From: Baylisascaris procyonis
Lineage: Eukaryota; Nematoda; Chromadorea; Rhabditida; Ascarididae
DNA length: 64,000 nt
Direction of reading: 5' to 3'
Assembly (NCBI GenBank): GCA_037389465.1
Contig: JAZARR010000200.1
Span: forward strand, 2,735,501 to 2,799,500
Of this stretch, positions 13,230-24,780 are shown piece after piece. How positions within the stretch are numbered: the stretch's first letter is position 1; every line of letters begins with the position of its first letter. A program made the position numbers and the translations under genes. The notes under the pieces are model-generated. The model was not told the origin of the DNA, made no database searches, and worked only from the letters and a program-made list of their open reading frames with translations.

Positions 13230-14100
13230 AAATCCATCGCATACTCATGATTATTGATGGTTTCCTTTGCATCTTTTCGGTTACGCCGATGTACTAGCAC
13301 GTCGGTTGAACCAAAACACTCACTTAATCGGCTAGCTGAATTATTTGCCTAGGTAGTTCTTCGGTTATTCATTAGGTATTTCTTTCCAGTATCAATAACT
13401 ATTCAGTGAACAGCTTGGATATGTGCTATCAAAGGTTTTTCCATATGGTCGGTGTAGCAACAGCTAGGTGTAGTGCAATATTATAGAACTCTACGGCGTT
13501 GATTCAAAACCTCATACGTGGTCAGTGGTGAAAAAACACCTTAGCCATCGTATTTCATGTGGGAAAACATCTGCTACTAAAAAAAGATTATTGGAAAAGA
13601 ATGTTGGATTGAAATGCAATGAAGCCGAAAGATGCGCCATGGTTTATTTCTTGCAAAGTCCATCGGCAAAAACTGCCTTTAAGGGCATATTCAGCTGCAA
13701 TTAGTTGTTCTGATATAGAACGTCTTTACCAGAAAATTTTTCTACTAGGTAAATCAAACTCCAGAGCAGCTTAAATGCGTTAAATATGTAAATCGATATT
13801 CAACAAGGCGATAACGCTCCGGTTGGTATTCCATGTACCTTAGCGAAGAGATGCTATAAGCTTAGGAACAAGTGATCGGCGCGCAAACCCATGGGGAAAA
13901 TATGGTAGCCGAAATGACTTGACATACTTTGAAGTACGTCGGAAGCAATTCTTAGCATTATACGCACCAAGCGACACAACCAATAGTTGATAAGCTGATG
14001 AATTTGATAAATGAAGACTATGGTTTCAGAGTTGAAATTAACTAGCACAGAGCCATACAAACCAACAGACAAATACATCTTCATGGAATTCGACTTGTAC
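13230..14100 (+). pseudogene. Possible decayed Tc1-like transposase relic
   Basis: The region is less AT-rich than its flanks and full of stops and frame changes. At 13801-13824 one frame reads QQGDNAPV, close to the QQDNAP motif around the second catalytic aspartate of Tc1-like transposases. About 290 bases upstream another frame gives YYRTLRR, and a Y-W-K segment lies between them, in the order expected for such a protein. The third catalytic motif and terminal inverted repeats were not found. The match is short and could be chance. Confidence 0.2.
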
Positions 14101-14196
14101 TAATGCTTTTGATAAATGCAAAATGCTAAAGTGGCATACGAATCACCGAATTCCATTAATCTATTTTATGTTTTAAATTATTGCCTAAATTTGTAG

Positions 14197-14262
14197 AATT
14201 TATTTGAATTAAAAGATGAACCACATAAAGAAAGTTGGAAAAATAACGAGACCTTCGGGTAA
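14197..14262 (+). CDS. Candidate terminal exon of 21 codons
   Basis: An acceptor-like TTGCCTAAATTTGTAG at 14181-14196 precedes 21 hydrophilic codons (LKDEPHKESWKNNETFG) and TAA. The stop overlaps a perfect donor GTAAGT, so the exon could alternatively be internal. A second frame from an ATG at 14216 is open for 30 codons. Too short to be decided without comparison to related genomes. Confidence 0.22.
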   Translation, partial: NLFELKDEPHKESWKNNETFG

Positions 14263-17200
14263 GTGGAAATTACTATCGTTTTGTAGAAACTCGAAAAAGC
14301 AAACATAGTACAGAAAACTAATATTTAGTTGATCAAATTCATATGCAAAATTCAAAATAATTAACAAAAAATTTGAATAGATCAAATTTTCTTATATTAT
14401 TCAGTTGTAGACTCGCTTTCGGTATTAGTTGCCGGCAATAAAATCTGCTCCAACACAATGGTCCATATACGAGTACAATAAACCTACACAGTGAATAGGC
14501 GAATGCATAGCTGAATAAAGTAAAAGTTCTGCGGGATTAGCTCATGATAGCTCCATATTTTCGATAAGGACGTATCACGTCTAAGAATGATGATGTTTCA
14601 AATTTTATTCCATTTTTTTTATCGGCTTTGATCGTTTCCTGCATTCCATTTATACAGATTGCAAATTTATCTGCTCAAAAATTTAGATATCCTTTTCATA
14701 GAGTACTTTTAAATAAAATGCAATTAATGAGTCAAAATTTTATCAAATTCGGAAAGAAATTTGAAAAGATTTTATCAAAATTTTCCGAAAAATTTGTGGA
14801 AAACTAAAAGATTTTTTTCTTTGTAATTTTAATGAATTTCCATTGAATAGAAGGAAGCAAGATGAAATAAAAATATCGCAGAAACCAGTATTAATGCGCC
14901 ACACATAATCGATTAAAGAGCGATTCGTTCATCTTTATAAATTTCTTCGAACAGAAACTTTCACTTCCGTATTTGTTACTTCCGCTCTTAAAATCGAAAG
15001 AATTATGCTCCATAAAGAGCCAAAATGAATAGAGTAATTGAAATTTATAAGAATAAGACTAAAGTCTTCGTTGAAACAGGCTATATCCTAATAAGTGCTG
15101 GAATGAAGTGACGAATCAACGTGAAAGCCTCTAGAATATATTTACTTAAGCGGCTTTAGTCCATTTCAGCCGAAACAATAGCCAATTCCTAGTACAGATA
15201 AACCAACTTTTAGTCACAGCATTGAAAAAAATGCTCTTGAGGGAAAACTCCTGATTTTAGGTATTTATATGTGATGATTATTTCGAGGTGAATATCGACG
15301 ATGAAATCATAACTTTATCATAGAAAGAAAAAAAGGAGGGGAAAATTATATGAAAAAGACTATAAATTGATCGGATTTATTCTCAACGGTATCTACCATC
15401 TTGAAAAACTTCCATATTGTGTTTCATGATTATCGACGAAAGCCGAATTTAGAATGCTTTGCAGATAACAGTGATTAAATATAGAAATAGTGATGAATAT
15501 CGATACTCAACGCAGCCACTCAACTAATGCTACCACAATAATGATAGAAATAGACGTCAAATACGAATAGACGTTTCTTTTGTATTCGTTCCAGTGATCC
15601 AATGCGCTAACTGAAGTTCTCGGGCTTCGGCCATAATTCTGTCTGTCACCAGGATCGGAATTACAACTACTGACAACTTTAACAGATTTTAAGCGGATGA
15701 GGTGAATCACATCCTCTTTCGGTCGAATTGTTGGTTACTAATACAACCTGCGGTGGATTGTGATCAAAAGAGCCGAATTAATTTCATATGGAATTCGCTC
15801 GATTTTTGCACAATGCAAACTTCCTCCGTGAAACACTTCCCGTTGAATCGATTTATCAATAACTACTATCTTTTTGCAATATGCGGTTTGGTGCAAAAAA
15901 CCATGCAGCTATATAATTCAAGAAAAATGTGGAAGAATTGTGATTCCATCCAAGCGTCTCGAATTAATGAAGTCATTTCTTTTCACAACCAGTGTTCAAA
16001 CTTATTGTTCAAAAGACTGCAAATTTTTACTAATTTTTAGAAAATTATTCACATAGAACAACTTGAAAAACTTCAAATTTTAATATTTTAATATCCTAGA
16101 TCATTATACGCTCCCTCTATTAGATCCTCATTCCTTCCACCTCCACTCTTCTAGCCTTACCCTCACCACTTCCCTACACTCATCAGTGGGCTGTTTTAGT
16201 TGTTGAAGTGAAATGTAGCCTATACTTCATTTGTGTGGAAACAAGCTTCTATCCCATGAGTCCAAACGCAATTAACAACAGCCTCACAAAGACTAGTATC
16301 AGTTTCATTAGGCTTCAGACAGTTCGTATGATTGAGCAGTAACGTCATATGGCCACATTGAACAAATCACTCACTTATGTCAATCATTCATTCATAGATA
16401 CCCTCGTCGAATATGCCTGACACCGAATGCATCCCACGTCTCAACTTTCATATTCGTTTTTTCCTCCTTCATACGATTCAAGTGGATTTGAAAAGCATCA
16501 AGTGGAAATATTAGTCTGTTAGAATGAAAGAAACCAGCGAGCCTTTTCTCTTTCTCTCTCTCTCTCTTTCTCTCTCTCTCTTTACTTTTGACAAATTTCT
16601 AGTATAAAAAAGAGAACTGCGTCATCATGCTCGAAATGAGATGGGCACTTATGCCTGAGGCGGTTAAATTTACGATTGCTTTCAAGGGCATCTAATATGA
16701 TATTCTAATCGCTTCCTAAGCATGAATTTTGTTGTATAATTTTGTTTAAAAAAAAAGGATATCTTGAAATTTATTGTCGAAAAATCTATGCGCAAAAATT
16801 CAACTATTTACTAAAATATTCTAATGAATATTTAAAACATCCATAATTCACGTTTAAACTGATTCGCATCTTTATGTATTGCACTAAATAATTATTATAC
16901 TTTTAACGTTAATGTAAGAAATAAAGCAATTTTTTCATGATAAAGTAGTCCATAGAGCATTAATATTAAGGAGAAAACATTTCATATTATAGAGAGGAAC
17001 ATGAAAGTCGAAGAGGAAATGAAAGAAGGAATATGCTTATTATAGGGAATGTTCGAATGCGTTATGTAACACAATTTGTCGATTTATGTAAACATTTGCA
17101 ATTGTGAAATAAGATAGCGTCAATAATGATCCACTGAATGAAGTACTCATCGCATTATGTTTATTTTACATCTGCATAGAACTCTTGAAAAAAACTATTT

Positions 17201-18340
17201 CAATATAGCTTTCATTTATATTATTCCTGTACTTCCTCTATTCATCCCTTTCTACTTTACTCTTTCATTCCTATTTCCTTCCTACAATCCTCCACTCTAT
17301 TCTACGGTCTATTAGAAGTTTCCATGAGATCATATAAAATAATTCAATAGTTTCAAAAAAATTTTCCCTTCATAAGGTGGTTTGTTTACGGTTTTTTTTT
17401 TCTGTTAGCTTGATCGATTCAATAGAATCGAATATTGCAGAAATCATGTAAGCGACAAAGTACACTGAACTGCATCTTGAAGTGGTAATTTTTTGTGAAC
17501 AGAATAGGCAATTACAAAGAATTTATGCATTCAGGTGTGAATATTATAGCGGAATCACCCTTCACATCTTTCAACATTATTTCCGGCTCATAGCTGCGTT
17601 CTTCCACCTTCTTCCTGTCCCCTTCCACCTCTCTTCCCCATCTTCACTCCCTCATTCCCTTTCCCTCCTCCCTCGCTTCTTGCTAACATCCATATGCCAT
17701 ATTCCCAAGGAAGCGATACTACTATTTAAGATCATTTATTTTATCTGTTGGAATCGCCAAAAAATTTTAACGAGAAGCGATTTATCATAAAACGTTACGC
17801 TAAAAGAATGTTACATTTTTGGTTGGCTTCATTTTCCTTGAGGGCATTTTTTTCTTATCGTTAAAAATTAAAATATTGTAAAAAAAATCAATTTCAAAAT
17901 TTGAAACATTCAATCAAAGTATTTCTTCAGCTCCAAACTGAGACGAAAAAATTTATCTTTATTGAAAAAAATTTTTTTCTCGGCCATATATGCATTACTC
18001 AATTGACGATTCTTTTTTTTTTGCTTAATAATTCATTCTTGTTGAACATTTACAAAACATTTCTAGTAAGCATTTACAATTTTCTATGTATTCGGTTTCT
18101 TAAAGTTGTTCCACCAAATTTAATTTTTAAATTTTTTCTCTTTTTTTCCTATTTTTCATTTCTCATTTTTCCATTTTTCATCAATCCGGTAATTTTTCTA
18201 CGGAAATCGGAATTGAAATGTTTTTAGTCAATTTATTCCGATAATTCGGTGCGGAAATTTCATTTCCTCATTGCTTATGTTAACTCTACCCACAAAACGA
18301 TGCATACAGATATTCTAATGGGAATTCGACCAAACTAAAG
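14263..18340. other. AT-rich spacer, no gene seen
   Basis: Contains pyrimidine-rich tracts at 16100-16180 and 17590-17690, a CT microsatellite at 16545-16583 and two overlapping ORFs at 15507-16040 whose codon composition is not coding-like. Confidence 0.4.
16545..16583 (+). repeat. (CT)n microsatellite
   Basis: CT units with two TTT interruptions. Confidence 0.9.
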
Positions 18341-18349
18341 GATTAAATG

Positions 18350-18860
18350 CGAAGCACACCAATGCAATTTGAACATCAACGAGGAATTGCAAACGTGCCA
18401 AGTTCAAAATTGGTTTATTGGTTGGTCATTGTAAACGTTTATGCTATGCTCGTGTGAATTGTGTGAAACTTGAAACGCTTCGAGTGATAGACGTGCATAT
18501 GCACTCTTAGATGCATTACTACAATTATACAGACACCTAAGCGAATTTCAAGGTAACACTTCACCGGCTGGCTTTCCGAATTCGTACCACACAGTTATTA
18601 GCAGACTGCGTAAAGTTTTCGTCCAGATTCGGTCAAGCCGTAACTGAGACCGCAGATGACCTCGGTCCGAGTTCCGGTCACAACTTCATCCATATCCGTA
18701 TGAACATGGATTAAGCTCGGCTTTGAAGTAGCTAGTTTCTAACCATTCAGGGCCGGAACCAGCACCGAGTTTATCCTCGACTTGTATATTGCCCAAGATG
18801 ACTCCTAACATAAATTGCTCATCTTCTCTGTTACTGCCACAAACTACAGAAGTTAATTAC
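18350..18860. other. GC-richer island with open frames on both strands
   Basis: This block is clearly less AT-rich than the surrounding DNA. Plus frames include a 57-codon run containing NASSDRRAYALLDALLQLYR and another containing FGQAVTETADDLGPSSGHNF. The minus frame after a good acceptor (TTAACTTCTGTAG, 18850-18842 region) contains GSNREDEQFMLGVILGNIQV and runs 54 codons. No frame is open throughout. It may be a broken gene or mobile-element fragment, or open frames may simply reflect fewer stop triplets at higher GC. Confidence 0.3.
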
Positions 18861-19382
18861 TATAGGTACTTTTATGAAGTTTTTTTCGAGAAGGAGTTAC
18901 TTGGATGTTTATTCAAACGTTCTTTCATATAACAAATCTACAACAGTAGATATTCCATGGTGAAAAATTTCTACTTCGATCAAAAAAAGGATCGAATATT
19001 TTCAGTTTTTCACATTTTCTACTCAAAAATTTTTGTTTTCTAAGCCGTAAATGTTGCAATAATGAAAACAATATAGAATTCTATGTTAATTTTCTAGCCA
19101 ATTTGTAGAAAAAATTTTTTTCACGATAAAAAAAAGCGAAAGAAATTCTAGTGTAAAAACTTGTAAGGATATTGACGCCAAATTTTTAGATTGATAGCTG
19201 CCCTATCCTTTAGTCCGACTTGCTACGAAAATCTCGGAGAAAAAACTAACACCTCCTTCAGTTATCTTCCTTACGGCTATGACCTTGCAATATCTACGTC
19301 CAAATTTGTGAATTGCGCTCTTATTTAATATCCAATTTTTTTCGATGGCCTCTAAGAAATATTTAATACTTTTGTCTAAATC

Positions 19383-19666
19383 TGTGTTTTCTTCGCAAAT
19401 ATTATGACGTCATTTCGTGGAATGTATTATTATTATATAAAACATACATCTAAACATAGACATTAAAAAATAATCAATAATGAAGCATTATGCAGTAAAA
19501 TTTCTCTTCGAAAGTCGATAGAAATTCATCTCGATGTACTCGTAATGATATTTATCTATTTTGAGGGGCTAAATCCAAATGGATTCGAGAGTGTTATTTT
19601 TCCGCACAGCCATCACTGAGTGCACATTCCACGAAATGACGTCATAATATTTGCGAAGAAAACACA
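19383..19666. repeat. Inverted repeat with 43-base perfect arms
   Basis: Bases 19383-19425 and 19624-19666 are exact reverse complements, separated by 198 bases. Weaker inverted similarity with small indels continues outward for roughly another 100-140 bases on each side (for example CCATCGAAAAA and CGCAATTCGCAAAT blocks), so the element may span about 19270-19790. Each arm contains the 10-base palindrome ATGACGTCAT. The loop has no ORF. This is consistent with a foldback/MITE-type element or a long RNA hairpin; no target-site duplication was identified. Confidence 0.85.
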
Positions 19667-20385
19667 AATTTAGGCAATAGAATCCATCGAAAAAGTATTA
19701 AATTGGATATCTTATTGAACATATATTTCTTCTCCTTTAAATAACGCAATTCGCAAATCTTTTGACTTTATTGCATCGATCACTACTGAAAAATCTTCAA
19801 TAAAAGATATTCCCCTCCATTAGAATTTTTTGATGCATATAACATGCGAAAAAGTAATCGCCTTAATTCAGCATATTATTAAATTCTGTTTCGATTAGCC
19901 GATCGGACTCTTTCTCTCCCATATTCTATGAGATCCAGTAAAATTATAGGGAAAACAATATTGAAAAGTCATTCAACAATATTTTCATTGTGAAAGCTCA
20001 ATGGAATCGACGATTGGGCAACGATGCACTTCATGGATATGGATGCAGGATAGATAGGGGTGCGCTAGAAGAATGCTAGGGCAGACTTGAATAACATATC
20101 GCATTAGGCGATGTCTACATTGAATAATTCAATCATTTCATTGAATTTCCTCATAGACCGCTTACTTTATCATTTTATCATTAAAATTTACAACTCAAAT
20201 ATGTCTAAATAGACAAAGTTCACTTAAGCAGTCGTAATTTCAGAGTGAAGATAAAATTCAATAGTAGCATTCACGAAGGAATTTTCAATAATATGAAGGG
20301 ACTTTCTGCATCTATATCAACAAAAACGTTAGCAATAGAAGTTCATACGAATATTGCCTTAGGATTAGATGAGTAGATTGGGCAT

Positions 20386-20432
20386 TAATCGATATCGATT
20401 TTAATCGATTTTCGATATCGAAAATCGATTAA
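20386..20432. repeat. 32-base perfect palindrome made of ATCGAT units
   Basis: Bases 20401-20432 are an exact palindrome centred on CGATATCG, with a partial copy of the half-site directly upstream (20386-20400). Arms are TTAATCGATTTTCGAT and its complement. Confidence 0.9.
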
Positions 20433-20898
20433 TCGATTTTCCAATAATTATTGAAATTAAATTGCTCAATAAGCAAAAAAAAAAGAATCTCGCTGATAAT
20501 ATATCTCAATAAAACACAAACATACATACAAATATTTTTGGAAATATTATTGAATAGAATTTGTTATATTCAAATATTGCAATGATGTCATATAAGTATA
20601 CTCTTGTTGTCTACTTTTTTTTCAACGCCTTATTCAACAAACAAATTCGTATCTAAACTTGAATATGGAATCATTAAACTTTTGCAAAAAAATTAGAAAA
20701 AAAAAACTAATAATGCCGTCAAAATAACAAATTTGACAAGGGAAATCGAGTTCTATTTAGGCACAAGCAATGGGAAAAGAGAATGCAAAATTCACTCTTT
20801 TATTTACACATTATTCATTAAGCAATCATATGACAAATAATTTTAACTTAATGATACTATAATAAATAAAAATTTTTTCTTCATTTTCACTCAATATT

Positions 20899-20909
20899 GG
20901 GGGGGGGGG
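20899..20909 (+). repeat. G11 homopolymer
   Basis: Eleven consecutive G in otherwise AT-rich sequence. Confidence 0.9.
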
Positions 20910-21120
20910 AATTTTGAAAGTCCCAATAGCACCACTATATCAGCACAGCTTATTATAGTTGGATGAAATAAATGTCGCCTTCCACAAAAATCTCATTTAA
21001 TTAGTAAATATATTTCAAAATATAATTATTGAAAAATAATAAACCTAAGTTATTCATAGAATCAACACGATGTGGTTTATCACTGAAGAACGAAGTCACT
21101 GGACGGGTAGCCTTGTCATT

Positions 21121-21290
21121 ATGCAATTTACTTAGTAGAGGTCGAGGGTGAATATTGCATCGAAAATGGTGGTAGATAAAAATGAACAATCGTCCATCTC
21201 TATCACCCTTGTGACCTATAGAGCTTTAACTGGTATCTACCACCATCTTCAATGCAATTTTCACCTTCCATCTCTACTCAGTAAATTATG
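21121..21290. repeat. Imperfect hairpin, 57-base arms
   Basis: 21121-21178 and 21234-21290 pair as an inverted repeat with about seven mismatches by eye and a 55-base loop. A third, partial copy of the inner end (ATGGTGG then TGATAAA) follows at 21309-21326. The two ORFs reported over it on opposite strands are products of this symmetry. Confidence 0.8.
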
Positions 21291-21429
21291 CTCTCTAACA
21301 AAATTATGCATGGTGGTTGATAAAAAAATAGCTAGAAGAAGTTATGAACATCTCACACGGAAGCAACCATTAAAGGAACTATATTCAAAAGCGCAATCGA
21401 TTCAAGATAATAGAAAGAAAAACCCGTAA

Positions 21430-23303
21430 CGTTTTAATAGTACACACAAGTACCATTTTCATGTAGAGCATTCTCGAATTAATTAATTTCTGCATTTTTA
21501 ATATGCATTTTGAAGCTGAAAAATGTACTTGACTTTCGATAAGAATTCAATTGCTATGAATGCATGGGGAAAAGAGGAAGAGAGAGAAGGCATAGAAACG
21601 CTCGAAATAGAATCGAGTTTTTCAAATTCCGATTTTCAGATTTTTTTTCAAGCAATAAAAAGAAAAGGAAACAATTCAATTTTTGATAGAATTTAATAAT
21701 TTATAGCTTTGAAGCAATGAAATGTTCAAAACTTTTTCATACGAAGAAAAAATCTGAAAGAGAAAAACTTATTTAAAGGCAATCATCCTTTTTGGAAATA
21801 TTTTATTTTTCTCGTTCACTCTTTTCGCTCTAACTTATGAATGAAAATCGAACAATAGAAAAAATCGTCTAAGCATTAAAAATATGGAAATCTTATTTGA
21901 AGAGAAAAAAATAAAATGTTGAAAAATGATTGAAATGTCGCATTTTCGATTCTTTTTCAAGCATTTGGAAAACAACCATGTTGGAAAAAAATCTATCTAA
22001 AAGAATTTATTAGTATGCCCCAAAAAGAATAAAAATACTCCAAATACGTAAACTGAGCAACGAAAAAGATCCGATAGCGATCCGTTCAACGTAGCAAATC
22101 ATAACATTGAAAAAGTTAGACAAAGGAAAGTTCCATTGCTAGTGGGGGCTGCGTTTTTCTAGTTTGTATGCGTAAATCGTCTGTGCGTTTTCCAAGTTCT
22201 AATACGAGGTAGAGGCTGTATTTTATCATGATCAATGCAAAATTATTTAAGTTCGTTTAGAACAGCACAAGAAAAACACAACAAATAATTTCATCGCAAC
22301 ACCATTGCGTTCCGTTGATACACGCATCAATAAAAATTACGCTCAATTGAGAAATAAAATGATATGAAAGACGGAAATTGGCCACTAAGGAAATAGTCGT
22401 AATAATGAACTTTCAGATATTGAAAAATTTATTCAAATGTAAATGGTCTCCTTTCTATGCATCTGCGGATTGTTTTTTTTTTTTTGAATAAGATGAGATA
22501 AATAGAGAATATTTCTGCATGAAAAGAACGTTAAAATAATGTGGAAAAAGAACGATGATAGGAAATAGAGTTGAAAAAATACTTTCAAAACAATTCCAAT
22601 AAAATTCGAAGGAGAAAAACAAAAAACGATCGTTGATAAGATATCATTGAAAAAGAATGCTTACAACTATTCAATCGATAATATAGAAATGGATAAATCG
22701 AGATTATTGAATCGACAAGTGGATCATATTTATCAATCTGCTTGATAAAGAAAATTCTTTCACTTTTTAAATTCTCATAATTGAATGCAAAAGTAGACGT
22801 GAGAATATGCAAAGTCTGAGAACGCAGCTGGTACGATTAATATTCAATCAATATATAACTCCTTTAAATCAAATGATACCTTAAGACAAATCATGAAAAA
22901 GAGCGGCGATAGCTATAAGTGATCTGTTAACGGGGGACAGAACAGGGTAGAAATTGCCCATCCCTCTCACTTATACCCCCTCCTCACCCCCGCTCCTCTC
23001 CTATCACTTAATATTGGTGTCCGAGCCCGAATGGCACCCCTCACAACAATACGATTAAAACTTAGTAATATAGCGAATGACTAATTGAGAAGTCCAAAAG
23101 CCGGTAAGAGCGTTTAATAGCCAAAAACATGATATGAAGACGGATATGAAAGGCGAAAAATGATATGAAATGATATTATACTGGATAAATACTACCGGAT
23201 AAAAAATACTATTGGACATTATACTGAATAAATACTATTATACTCATTATTAGTGAATAAAAAAGTGATGAAAAATTTATGCTAATGAAACATTAAAAAA
23301 ATA
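21430..23303. other. AT-rich spacer, no gene seen
   Basis: A homopurine stretch at 21569-21597 and a pyrimidine-rich tract with C-runs at 22955-23010; otherwise short chance frames. Confidence 0.4.
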
Positions 23304-23477
23304 TCAAGAAAAATAAACTTTAAAAAAAATAACTCTACCATTATTAAGATATTCGGCGGTGATGAAATCTGAATGGAAATTACGCATTTGTGTTAAAGCC
23401 TCTTTGAATGCAGCTTTTTGATCACGTTCACGTTTTTCACGAACATTACGACCGAAGAAAAACGATGATGCTAACAT
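23304..23477 (-). CDS. 57-codon ORF or first exon, charged helical protein
   Basis: ATG at 23477 in an AAAATG context opens 57 codons to TGA at 23304. Codon 46-47 coincides with a possible donor, GTAGAGTT (23338), and a T-rich acceptor, TTTCATTAG, lies 57 bases on, so the ORF may instead be a first coding exon ending at 23339. The first 46 codons look coding: about three quarters of third positions are A or T, and CGT is used for most arginines. The protein starts MLASSFFFG and is followed by a charged segment (NVREKRERDQKAAFKEAL) that should form a helix. The unspliced tail is Phe/Tyr-rich and less protein-like. No homolog is recognised. It lies in a 9 kb stretch otherwise without a clear gene. 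Confidence 0.45.
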   Translation of the reverse strand: MLASSFFFGRNVREKRERDQKAAFKEALTQMRNFHSDFITAEYLNNGRVIFFKVYFS

Positions 23478-24500
23478 TTTCTTTTATACTTTTTTTTTTA
23501 CTGTTTGTTTCGAAAACACAAATAAAATAGTATGATAATTGAATTTTTTTTTTTTTTTTTAGGAAATATACATGAGAATATGGAATGTTATTAGATCGAT
23601 TTAATAAAAAATGGAATGATATATAATCAATAATCGATAATAGTTGTAGTCGTCGATTAATCGATTTCAGTATGCATATAATAATTCGAAATATTTTTTA
23701 GTCATTATATTGTTGACTATTTAATCCATAATTAATACTAAACGCATGCATAGCGTAATATCAGTAATAGTTTGTAGAGTAGTAAGTAATCAGTAATAGT
23801 TCATTCCATAGTAACTGACAGCAATTGATAGCAATAATAGTGAGTAAAGAAATTAATTCCTTCGTAGGAAAACGTCAACCGGTCGGTCATTCTACTATGA
23901 CCATTTGCAGTTGTTGTAGCCACATAAAGAAAATAAACAGTAAAAGTATAAATCTATGCGATAGCCTTCCACACACTTATTCGTTGTTGAATTGTTTGTT
24001 TCTTCAATATCTCAAGTATATGTAGTAGTACAGCACTCAATAATATGCCGACGAATATCACATACACTAAAATTAATGGGCAATCGGTTATTTATGAGAA
24101 TAGCAGAAAAATAAACAACAACTTTTAGCTATGAATTGATGAGATTTGTTGCTGACGCAAATTTCTTTCAAACAAATATAACAAATCACTTGATAAAATA
24201 GTTGTCAGAGAAATGAGTGCATAGCGATATGTATAATACAAGTTTTCTGACGTAGTAAATTACAATCATAGAAAGATGTCATTTGAATGATGCATTAGTT
24301 CAGCGGTGGCAAACGGATGGATGTCGTCTCACAAGAATGTAAGTAAATCGTTCAACTGGCACTACTCACAGCTTGAACCTCTCACGCGATCCACAAGCAA
24401 TATATTCATCCACACTATTGCTGCCGTGAGTGTAAGCATACGCTGCTCGTCACTTTCTCTGCCCCTTCTATCCCTTGTTAACGTCTATGCTTGTGGCATT

Positions 24501-24502
<2 letters not shown>

Positions 24503-24547
<45 letters not shown>

Positions 24548-24569
24548 GTGTGTGTGTTTGTGTGTGTCT
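24503..24569 (+). repeat. (GT)n microsatellite
   Basis: About 30 GT units with a GC and a TTT interruption. A frame at 24304-24425, with a TTCAG acceptor and GTGAGTG donor, precedes it; an equally good minus-strand reading exists, so no CDS is called. Confidence 0.95.
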
Positions 24570-24720
24570 ATGTCTGTCCGTGTGTATCAGGCAGTGTGTA
24601 TACATTTATATGTGGTGTATATGCAAGTGAAGAGAAATGCGAATAGCGTCTAAGGTTGCTTGCTATACAATGAAATGGATGTCGATTTGTTTTTCTCTAT
24701 CTTTATACAATTCTTTCCTA

Positions 24721-24780
24721 ATAGCGGTAGGGCACTCGCTCGGCAAGCGAGAGGTCGCGGATTCGTCCCCGTCTGCGGAC
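24721..24780 (+). pseudogene. Degenerate tRNA-Ala-like sequence or tRNA-derived SINE fragment
   Basis: A perfect five-base anticodon stem, CTCGC/GCGAG (24735-24751), encloses the loop TCGGCAA, giving anticodon GGC (alanine). It is preceded by a D-loop-like GGTAGGGCA and followed by a T-arm-like GCGGATTCGTCCCCG and an acceptor-like CTGCGGA. Defects: C instead of T at loop position 33, a shortened and mismatched T-arm, and no matching 5' acceptor strand or D-stem. This fits a decayed tRNA gene or the head of a tRNA-derived SINE. It sits 150 bases after a GT microsatellite. The tract is much more GC-rich than its surroundings. Confidence 0.55.

Noticed and set aside
15507..16040. Overlapping 67- and 112-codon ORFs
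   Set aside because: The plus frame has fewer than half purine first positions and no ATG. The minus frame (contains DPGDRQNYGRSPRTSVSALD) is better but has no start or splice evidence.
16260..16320. Minus-strand 19-residue hydrophobic ORF (MKLILVFVRLLLIAFGLMG)
   Set aside because: It resembles a signal peptide but stops immediately and has no matching exon.
24304..24425. 40-codon plus exon with acceptor and GTGAGTG donor
   Set aside because: The minus strand has equally good splice sites in the same place with better codon composition, so neither is called.
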